13,502 nt of DNA. Origin: Nitrososphaerota archaeon (GTDB lineage Archaea > Thermoproteota > Nitrososphaeria > Nitrososphaerales > Nitrosopumilaceae). Shown one piece after another: positions 8,031 through 13,502 of this stretch; position 1 is the stretch's first letter; every line of letters begins with the position of its first letter. The DNA is taken from assembly GCA_016126025.1 (NCBI GenBank), contig JAEFDA010000130.1, forward strand, positions 1 through 13,502, written 5' to 3'. The notes under the pieces were generated by a model. It had not been told where the DNA came from. It saw only the letters and a program-made list of their open reading frames with translations, and made no database searches. The translations under genes were made by a program, and so were the position numbers.

Positions 8031-10235
8031 ATGCGGGTGGACAGGCATCTGTCGGAGCGCGGGATGCGCGAGGCAATGTCGCGCCTCTACGCCGCCATGG
8101 TGCTGTCCGAAGCCAACACGGAGGCGCTGCGGAACGGGGAGGCGGGCCGTGGGTCCGTAGAGGCGGTCGGAAGCCCCACGGCCGTATCCTGCATGAACGG
8201 GCTGGGATGGTGGCTCAACACACTGCGAATGTATGCAGAGCCGGACCCGTTCGTAGACGCCATTGAGGCGCCCCTCAGAAGGTCGGCGGAGTTTCTGCAG
8301 CACATGCGGACGCTCCGGCCCCGCCGCTCCACCGACATCAGGGCGCTGGTGTTTGCGGTGTCGGACCCGTACTACGACTACGCCTCGGACAGGGATCTGA
8401 GAACCGTGTCAGCCGTGGCTCCCGATCTGGAAAACGTCGTGTACGTCAGGATGGACGACTGGGGCGGGGGCGACGTGCCCGGGTGGTACGTCTTCACCGG
8501 CGTCCAGCCCATACTGCTGGTGAACCGGCTCCGCATGACAAGGGGAAGCTCCGTAACACCCGCCGGAACGGCCGGGGACGGGGCCGGACTGGCGGGCATG
8601 GCCTTCCTCAACTGTCCGCTCTCCGGCGCGAACGACTTCAGAAGGTCCCTCGCCATGGAGAACTTCTGCGAGGTGCACAGCTGGCAGAGGGACGGAATGC
8701 ACATGCTGGGCGCGCCGCTGGTGCTCCACGGCCGCGTGTCGAGCGTTGACCACTACCGGATCGGCCTGGCCGGATGCGGCCGCGACGGAGCGTTCCTGTC
8801 TGCATACCTCTCCGAGGATGCCGACAGGATGCGGCCGGCGGGACTGGCCGCGGGGGCGTACGTACGCGTGCTGGCGGTGTCGTGGTACCGCGGCGACGCG
8901 GATACCGGCCCGGAGCCGGAGGCGGAGGTGTACGTGATCGAGGAGACCGACCGGGACGGCGCCGTCGCGGGGGATGCTGCCGGCCTGGCCAGGGTCGCGG
9001 GTCCGGTCAGCGTATCCGACATGCTTGACCGGTACGGGTGCGTTCCGGAGTCCGGCCTGCTGGAGCGCGCGGGTGACCGCGTAGTCTTCAGGCGCGCCGG
9101 CGGCGCGGCGGAGGGCCTCTGCAGAGAATTCGTCAGGGCCGCAGACGCCGTCAGAAAGGCGAGGCTGGAGGCGCGGGGCTCCATTCACTGCTTCCCGGAG
9201 AACGTGTTCAGCGACCGCGTCACGGATGACCGCATAGCGCATGTGCTGGTATATGACAGGGAGAAAAGGGACGCCCTGCTGCGCATAATAGAGGCCAAGG
9301 AACGCGGCGGCGCGGCGGACCACGAAACCGACGGCCCCCCCGCCCGCGCCGTGAGGTGGCTCAGGCAGATGGGCCTGGCGGAGGGGGACGACTTGGCCGC
9401 CACGCAGTCGGGGAGGCGGCACGGATACAAGTGCGCGAAGAGCGTCGTCGGACTCCGCTTGGATCCCCTGACGGCCTACGCCGTATTCGTACCTGATCTG
9501 GACGCTCCGGGCATCCCGCCGTCGTTCGTGTACAAGTACCTAGAGGACTCCGGGTACGTGCGGGCGAAGGTGCGCGGATACAAGTGCCGGCTGGTGATGT
9601 GCAGGAAGGGTGCGCCGGAGCCGGACTTGGAGAGGTGCGCCGGCTTGGCGGGTGCGTTGATGGAGGCGGTATTGGAAGAGTTCGATGCCGTGTCGCACCC
9701 GCTTACGCCGGAGTACTTGGCAGAGAAGATGAAGGCGGGCGGGCGGGTGCCACCGGTGTACGTGGAGTATCTTCTGAACGCGATGGAGAGCGGCGGAATT
9801 GTGCGGCGGGACGGCGACTCGTGGTCGGTTCCGCTGGATGACAGCATCAGTCGCGTGCTGGAGAGGAATACCGGGCACTCCCTCACCACGCAGCAAATCA
9901 TGCGCGAGTTGTCCATCCCCCGCACGGACGGGGATGCCGTGGATGTCGTCTTGGACAGACTGCGCAAGAGCGGCACGGCCATTGAGATACTCAGGGGCAG
10001 GTGGGCCGCAGCCGGCGGGGGGGCGGATGCTCTGGCGCACGGGGCATACGAGACGGCGGTGGACCTGTACGGAAGGCTGCCGGAAAACAGGCGCAGGAGG
10101 ACGAGCGTGGCCGCGTTTCTGCCGTACTTGGGGAAGCGCCTGTGGGATCTCGGTATGCGGGCGGGGCGGCAGGAGGCCGCAAAGAGGGCTGTGGACAGGA
10201 TGGTTGCGGACGGCAAGTGGACAGGCCCGCTGTAG
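8031..10235 (+). CDS. 734-residue unassigned protein, probable nucleic-acid binder
   Basis: I do not recognise this family. The first 200 residues look like a helical domain (about 1-100) followed by a strand-rich part. Residues about 229-306 (VLHGRVSSVDHYRI ... AGAYVRVLAVSWYR ... EVYVIEE) have the strand pattern of an OB-fold. Residues 390-530 form a mixed domain with two GYKC motifs (465-468 and 516-519). Two winged-helix-like segments follow at about 558-603 and 605-661, the second with SLTTQQIMRELSIP. The tail (670-734) is helical and basic. No nuclease, ATPase or methylase motif is evident. It lies on the same strand as the DISARM-like core, 66 bases after vsr, with its own promoter and a hairpin. 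Its size and place recall the large uncharacterised protein DrmE of class 2 DISARM, but I see no sequence basis to equate them. TTG leucine codons become more frequent in the last third. Confidence 0.8.
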   Translation: MRVDRHLSERGMREAMSRLYAAMVLSEANTEALRNGEAGRGSVEAVGSPTAVSCMNGLGWWLNTLRMYAEPDPFVDAIEAPLRRSAEFLQHMRTLRPRRSTDIRALVFAVSDPYYDYASDRDLRTVSAVAPDLENVVYVRMDDWGGGDVPGWYVFTGVQPILLVNRLRMTRGSSVTPAGTAGDGAGLAGMAFLNCPLSGANDFRRSLAMENFCEVHSWQRDGMHMLGAPLVLHGRVSSVDHYRIGLAGCGRDGAFLSAYLSEDADRMRPAGLAAGAYVRVLAVSWYRGDADTGPEPEAEVYVIEETDRDGAVAGDAAGLARVAGPVSVSDMLDRYGCVPESGLLERAGDRVVFRRAGGAAEGLCREFVRAADAVRKARLEARGSIHCFPENVFSDRVTDDRIAHVLVYDREKRDALLRIIEAKERGGAADHETDGPPARAVRWLRQMGLAEGDDLAATQSGRRHGYKCAKSVVGLRLDPLTAYAVFVPDLDAPGIPPSFVYKYLEDSGYVRAKVRGYKCRLVMCRKGAPEPDLERCAGLAGALMEAVLEEFDAVSHPLTPEYLAEKMKAGGRVPPVYVEYLLNAMESGGIVRRDGDSWSVPLDDSISRVLERNTGHSLTTQQIMRELSIPRTDGDAVDVVLDRLRKSGTAIEILRGRWAAAGGGADALAHGAYETAVDLYGRLPENRRRRTSVAAFLPYLGKRLWDLGMRAGRQEAAKRAVDRMVADGKWTGPL

Positions 10236-10541
10236 CCCGGAAGAACCGGTCGATGCGCATGGCACCGGCCATGAGTCCGGCTGGTTATAGAGGGATGGAT
10301 CCGATGTTGAATTTGAAGGATATACGGCAGAGTGGTGGGCGGTGGGGAGGCCGTAGCCCGGTAGGCTGTTCAAACTTCGTGCGTAGAAGTGCCGGTTCCC
10401 GGCCGCCGTCAGACCGCAGCCGCACGCGTACCCGGTCACGTCCTCCAGAGCATCTCGGCCGGCGGGGAATCCGGCACATCCGCTGGCACCGCCGGTCCGA
10501 CAGAACAGCCGCCGGTTGCGCCATCCGGCCTGCACTGTCCC
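10236..10541. other. Gap between the 734-residue gene and the insertion sequence
   Basis: This 306-base stretch has no convincing gene. It holds a 6-bp hairpin (10258-10263 with 10268-10273, loop of four) about 20 bases after the stop codon, a TATA-like TTATAG near 10285, and otherwise GC-rich sequence open in several frames by composition only. Confidence 0.5.
10537..10541 (+). repeat. Target-site duplication, left copy (GTCCC)
   Basis: GTCCC directly precedes the left end of the insertion sequence and is repeated directly after its right end. Five-base duplications are usual for ISH3-type elements. Confidence 0.75.
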
Positions 10542-10844
10542 CAGTTAATGAAAAAGTGGTAGTATCCGAACCAATGCAAGCCCGATCTAATGCGTGATTC
10601 GGACCTCGCAGCAAATATGCGCCCCCATGCGGCTGTCCGCCCGCCCATTATTCCGATATCCGCTGCAACATCCATATCTGCGCCGTCATCCGTGCCGGCT
10701 TGGCAGGCATGCACTGCCGACTGCCCCGACATTTGCGGCAGGCCATCCCAGATTGTGCCTTGCCGTGCAGGGCGCAGCGCCAAATTGTGCAACAGCGTGC
10801 GGGGACGGCCCTCTGCGTCCGGGGTCCCGCCGGCGATGCCTGCG

Positions 10845-11975
10845 TTACGGGGGCCTGCCGCTGGCCGTAACGCTCATCCAAAGGATGTCCGAGTAGTCTG
10901 CCATCGGCAGTTCGGCATGCGGCCCGCCATTCCCGATCAGCGCCCTGCGGTACAGCAGCCAAAAGTTGACGTACGCCAGCGAAAAGAACATCAAAAACAG
11001 GCGCGCCGCCATCCTGGGGCTCTTGGTTCTGGCCCTGGCCTGCTTCAGGACGCGGTATCCGGTCTCTATTCCCCACCGCTTGCGGTACGTCTTTGGTATG
11101 TGTCTGAGCAGATCCCGGGGGTTGTCCACCCGTATGTTGGTGATGAATGCGACGTACCTGTCTGCGGCCCTGGCGCTCTTGGGCGGGTTTCTCTTGGGGC
11201 ACACCACCAGCGTCGAGGTGGACTGCCTGCCGTCCTTGTTGACCATGGTGTATGCGCGTATGGGATCTCCCCCCGCATCGACATCCTCGATGATATCGCT
11301 CAGCCTGCCGCTGCCCCTCAGCGGCATGATATGGTGCACCCCCAGCGACTCCATCTCCAGTATGTTGTCCACCGAGTTGAACCCCCTGTCCAGCAGCACC
11401 ACCTCCATGTCGACCCCCAGCCGTAGCGCGTTCTCTATGAGGCCGCCCAGATAGTGCGTCTGGCTCTCCCCGTTCGCGATGGGGTATCCGCCTATTGTAA
11501 CCGGATCCCTGTGGGATACGATCTGCATCGTGATGTACCCCTCAAAGCGGTTGGTCCCGTTCTTCCTCCTGCCTCCCTTGTGTTCGGGCTTTTTTCCGTC
11601 GTACCGCTCCAGGAGGACCTCGTCCACGCCCACCCTGACCGGCCCGCCGAGCCTGCCGGATTCCCTCAGGATGGCGGCGGTCGACTCCAGTATATTCAGG
11701 GATGCCTCCAGCATCTCGTCGGGCGGCTGCGCGCCCAGCAGCTGCAGGAACCGCTGCCCGGTCATGGTCCGCGTTCTATGGCGCGCCATTGCCCGGACGC
11801 ACGTGGCAACGAACTGGTTCTGCGAGCACATCGCCAGCGTCATATCCATCAGGTCCTCGGGTCCATACAGGGCGTTGGGCGCGGATGACGCCAAGTGGGC
11901 CATGTGCGGGAGCAGGGTGCGGCGCATTCGATTATAAACGGCTCCTGCGTATGCATCTTGGCGTGCGTTGGTCAT
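10845..11975 (-). CDS. DDE transposase, ISH3/IS4-type
   Basis: This 376-residue protein is a DDE (RNase H fold) transposase of the IS4-related group. The catalytic acids are most likely Asp118 (VGVDEVLLERYDG), Asp196 (VVLLDRGFNS) and Glu304. Glu304 lies in the IS4-group signature Y-(2)-R-(3)-E-(6)-K, met exactly by Tyr297, Arg300, Glu304 and Lys311. The region after Asp118 has a basic lysine/glycine loop. Length is normal for an archaeal ISH3-type enzyme and there is no stop or frameshift. Start at the ATG at 11975 lies about 37 bases after a strong TATA-like box at 12007-12016 on this strand. It would move the surrounding 1660-bp element by cut-and-paste. Confidence 0.9.
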   Translation of the reverse strand: MTNARQDAYAGAVYNRMRRTLLPHMAHLASSAPNALYGPEDLMDMTLAMCSQNQFVATCVRAMARHRTRTMTGQRFLQLLGAQPPDEMLEASLNILESTAAILRESGRLGGPVRVGVDEVLLERYDGKKPEHKGGRRKNGTNRFEGYITMQIVSHRDPVTIGGYPIANGESQTHYLGGLIENALRLGVDMEVVLLDRGFNSVDNILEMESLGVHHIMPLRGSGRLSDIIEDVDAGGDPIRAYTMVNKDGRQSTSTLVVCPKRNPPKSARAADRYVAFITNIRVDNPRDLLRHIPKTYRKRWGIETGYRVLKQARARTKSPRMAARLFLMFFSLAYVNFWLLYRRALIGNGGPHAELPMADYSDILWMSVTASGRPP

Positions 11976-12006
11976 GGGTGGATCTATTGATCAGCCCACG
12001 CCGATC

Positions 12007-12016
12007 TTTTAAATTT
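12007..12016 (-). promoter_or_regulatory. TATA-like box of the transposase gene
   Basis: The AT-only stretch AAATTTAAAA (minus strand) lies about 37 bases before the transposase ATG, which predicts a leader of roughly ten bases. It is inside the insertion sequence, so the element carries its own promoter. Confidence 0.55.
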
Positions 12017-12201
12017 AACCTACCGCATGCGGGCGCCTGCCCGGATCGGACCGGCCTTCATATCTAGAGCGCAGCTGCCTGCCATGGACTCGCGTCCGCC
12101 CAAGACGCAGACGTGCAATCTACACTTTTCTTACTCAATACCGCCGTATGGCAGGGCGAATCAGGTTGCTGTCACTCAAATCTCTACATTTTCATTAACT
12201 G

Positions 12202-12206
12202 GTCCC
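12202..12206 (+). repeat. Target-site duplication, right copy (GTCCC)
   Basis: GTCCC directly follows the right end of the insertion sequence and matches the copy at 10537-10541. Confidence 0.75.
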
Positions 12207-12227
12207 GGACGCCACATACGGCCGTAG

Positions 12228-12246
12228 GCGGCACTCTGGAACCTAA
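12228..12246 (+). repeat. Imperfect direct repeat, right copy
   Basis: This matches 582-599 over 18 bases with one extra base in the middle. It lies 26 bases beyond the insertion sequence and so outside it. Confidence 0.4.
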
Positions 12247-12571
12247 AAAATCCCCAGTTAGGTAAGTATCCCACCCGGTCCATTTTATACAACATGTGGA
12301 GGTGCTCGCCGCATACTTCGTGCCGGAAAGATGTGAGCCTTTATCTGTCGATAATTGGTACTAAACCGCAACAGATGCAGGGGAGGCGCCAGGTTACAGG
12401 CGCCTAGACATGGGCAGCCCCGTATGCCGGAATGCGGGACACCGCGCCTGTTGGGCCACCGGCGCGTCAGCCCGTCGGACATTACCCTCGGGACATGCCT
12501 GACCGCATGCTGCCCGGATCCGGGTCATTTGGGCAACCATACGTCTTCGCAAGAGGAATCACCAAACATAC

Positions 12572-12580
12572 AAATTTAAA
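12572..12580 (+). promoter_or_regulatory. TATA-like box of the 39-residue gene
   Basis: AAATTTAAA is centred about 28 bases before the ATG at 12604, as for a leaderless or nearly leaderless archaeal gene. This supports the short frame being a real gene. Confidence 0.55.
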
Positions 12581-12603
12581 TAACAAGGGCGCTAACATAC
12601 ATC

Positions 12604-12723
12604 ATGCCAGCTACACAGGCCGACTATGACCGGATACAGGCCAAGATTGACGAGGTAGCTGAAGACATAGCACAACTGAACCGTGATATGGATAAGACTA
12701 GGGCGCTGTTACGGTCCCGTTAG
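12604..12723 (+). CDS. 39-residue coiled-coil-like protein
   Basis: The frame encodes a short charged helix (MPATQADYDRIQAKIDEVAE ... ALLRSR) with isoleucine, valine and leucine at heptad-like spacing (I11, I15, V18, I22, L25), so it probably forms a coiled coil. A TATA-like box at the right distance supports expression. Its last 15 bases overlap the end of the convergent gene at 12709-12933. Base composition is lower in GC than in the defence module. Family and function are not recognised; it could be the remnant of a longer coiled-coil gene. Confidence 0.45.
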   Translation: MPATQADYDRIQAKIDEVAEDIAQLNRDMDKTRALLRSR

Positions 12724-12933
12724 AGACTCAATATCATTTTGGATGTTTTCTATCTTGTTCTTTATAGACTTTATCTTACGATCATGCTGCTTAAGGTTCT
12801 CAGCGGCCTCATGTACGGCGTACATCGCATCTTCCTTCTCACCCTGTAATACTTTACGCTCGTCTTCGGCTTGACGAAGTTCTTCACGTTTGGCTTTCAG
12901 CTGGGCATGAAACTGCTTCAACATATCACTCAT
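12709..12933 (-). CDS. 74-residue coiled-coil protein
   Basis: From the ATG at 12933 the frame encodes MSDMLKQFHAQLKAKREELR and continues as an almost uninterrupted charged helix rich in Lys, Glu and Gln, ending in IENIQNDIESLTGP. It is a clear coiled-coil candidate without cysteines or catalytic motifs. I chose this start over an earlier in-frame ATG at 13050 because the upstream part looks non-coding and a TATA-like box (12956-12964) lies about 26 bases before 12933. GC content is much lower than in the defence genes. It converges on and overlaps the 39-residue gene by 15 bases. Function unknown; small coiled-coil proteins of this sort are common near mobile elements. Confidence 0.65.
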   Translation of the reverse strand: MSDMLKQFHAQLKAKREELRQAEDERKVLQGEKEDAMYAVHEAAENLKQHDRKIKSIKNKIENIQNDIESLTGP

Positions 12934-12955
12934 GACATACAATATCTGCAGAGTT

Positions 12956-12964
12956 GTTAAAAGG
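12956..12964 (-). promoter_or_regulatory. TATA-like box of the 74-residue gene
   Basis: On the minus strand CCTTTTAAC is centred about 26 bases before the ATG at 12933. The spacing fits a leaderless archaeal transcript and supports that start. Confidence 0.45.
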
Positions 12965-13075
12965 TTACACAATTGATTTCCTGTGCAGATACGGGTGCTG
13001 CCGGTTGAGCCACTCCTCCAACCACCATTTTCCCGAACGAATCGTACCAATCCGCCGGCCCAACTTCATTTAGCC

Positions 13076-13091
13076 CCCGCGTTTACGCGGG
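13076..13091. repeat. Short perfect hairpin CCCGCG-TTTA-CGCGGG
   Basis: A 6-bp stem with a four-base loop sits in the non-coding stretch between the coiled-coil gene and the transposase remnant. It resembles the core of some CRISPR repeats but occurs once. The rest of 12934-13217 shows no gene. Confidence 0.5.
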
Positions 13092-13217
13092 AATCGACGT
13101 AGTGCAGAGCATAAGTACTAGACATTGTGGTTGTCGTACCCATAATGTCGCCACTGCCCACAACCCCAAACCGATAGGAGACACCTAGGTTGAAGCGTCT
13201 GGTGGAGACCCCGCTAG

Positions 13218-13409
13218 GAGTATGTCTGGCTGCGCGAGTTTGCAGACATACAAGAGGCCGAAGAGGCGCTGCTGGCCGCATTCGAGGACTACAACCACCG
13301 CCGAATCCACTCTGCCCTGAAGTACATGACGCCCTCCGAGTTTGCCGGGCAGTATAGGCACGACTCGATGGGCGTCATGCCAGATATAGGAGGCGATAGG
13401 GGTGAATAG
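13218..13409 (+). pseudogene. 3' remnant of an IS3-type transposase (OrfB end)
   Basis: The last 63 codons of an IS3-type integrase-core transposase are present: EYVWLREFADIQEAEEALLA, then the typical end FEDYNHRRIHSALKYMTPSEF and a short tail. The glutamate of the catalytic triad and everything before it is missing: an in-frame TAG sits directly upstream at 13215 and the preceding bases do not encode the expected sequence in any frame. The bases after the stop (13410-13432, ending ...GGTCTCCA) look like the right end of such an element. The remnant lies two bases short of the right inverted repeat. It is non-functional alone. Confidence 0.8.
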
Positions 13410-13433
13410 AATGTCTCGAAAATCGGTCTCCAT

Positions 13434-13500
13434 GTGACTGTTTCGGTTTTTGAAGCTGCCTTGGTAACCGCATACCGCCTCCGCACAGCGGGTTTGGCGC
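13434..13500. repeat. Right copy of the 67-bp perfect inverted repeat
   Basis: This is the exact reverse complement of bases 1-67 and leaves two bases to the window end. Its inner end begins GTGACTGTTTCGG; if the element starts at TG (13435), it has a TG...CA type end. It shares a loosely similar core (CGGTTTTTGAAG against CGATTTTCGAGA) with the reversed end of the adjacent IS3-type remnant, so it may be the left end of a related IS running rightwards. Confidence 0.9.
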
Positions 13501-13502
13501 CG

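Larger units (their letters stand above)
10542..12201 (-). mobile_element. Complete ISH3/IS4-type insertion sequence, 1660 bp
   Basis: The element has inverted ends at 10542-10559 and 12184-12201 that match at 16 of 18 positions, beginning CAGTTAATGAAAA. It is flanked by 5-bp direct repeats GTCCC and carries one intact transposase gene on the minus strand. The ends leave 303 bases after the transposase stop and 226 before its start, more than most IS elements carry; I see no passenger gene in either. Intact gene, near-identical ends and identical target duplication suggest a fairly recent insertion. It landed between the defence module and the right margin and did not break a gene I can recognise. 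Confidence 0.82.
12207..12603. other. Non-coding stretch right of the insertion sequence
   Basis: I see no convincing gene in these 397 bases; a frame of 51 codons from 12424 has no family resemblance. A 7-bp hairpin lies at 12384-12390 with 12399-12405 (loop of eight). I looked for a tRNA here and found no cloverleaf. The end holds the promoter of the next small gene. Confidence 0.5.

Noticed and set aside
12251..12260. Ten bases TCCCCAGTTA that resemble the left IS end with its flank (10538-10547)
   Set aside because: The match stops after ten bases and has no partner end, so chance is the simplest explanation.
12384..12405. Possible tRNA or attachment site around the GGCGCC hairpin
   Set aside because: No acceptor stem, anticodon arm or T-loop consensus can be folded around it.
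12424..12579. 51-codon plus-strand frame
   Set aside because: No promoter at a suitable distance, no family resemblance, and its end lies within the promoter of the next gene.
13074..13093. CRISPR-like repeat core (CCCGCG-TTTA-CGCGGG followed by GAATCGAC)
   Set aside because: Only one copy is present, with no spacer-repeat periodicity and no cas gene in the window.

Overview
The window looks archaeal and fits a high-GC member of the ammonia-oxidising Nitrososphaerota (Thaumarchaeota), perhaps a Cenarchaeum-like lineage. This is an inference from style: TATA-like boxes lie 25-30 bases before start codons with little or no leader, AUA and AGG codons are frequent, genes in the main operon overlap by 4-8 bases, and the insertion sequence has an archaeal-type DDE transposase. 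There is no rRNA or other marker gene to confirm it.

Layout. The window is enclosed by two perfect 67-bp inverted repeats (1-67 and 13434-13500). The left margin (68-741), of more ordinary base composition, holds a small two-helix membrane protein gene on the minus strand and a doubtful small ORF. From 742 to 10235 runs a GC-rich defence-type module on the plus strand. It starts with a promoter at about 711-719, then a short phage-type cytosine-methylase-like gene, drmA (SF2 helicase), drmB (DUF1998), drmC (PLD nuclease) and a Vsr-like endonuclease, all closely packed. After a strong hairpin and a separate TATA box comes a 734-residue protein that I cannot assign to a family; it has a probable OB-fold and winged-helix segments. 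An intact 1660-bp insertion sequence with ISH3/IS4-type transposase and 5-bp target duplication sits at 10542-12201. The right margin holds two tiny coiled-coil genes that converge and overlap, and the 3' remnant of an IS3-type transposase directly against the right inverted repeat.

How the genes may work together. DrmA, DrmB and DrmC are the shared core of DISARM, a phage defence system that uses host methylation to tell self from foreign DNA. Known versions add a full-size methyltransferase and either DrmD or DrmE. Here the additions differ: a 207-residue phage-type methylase, a Vsr-fold nuclease and an unassigned nucleic-acid-binding protein. I read this as a DISARM variant lodged between mobile elements. 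The partnership of the flanking genes with the core is inferred from position alone.
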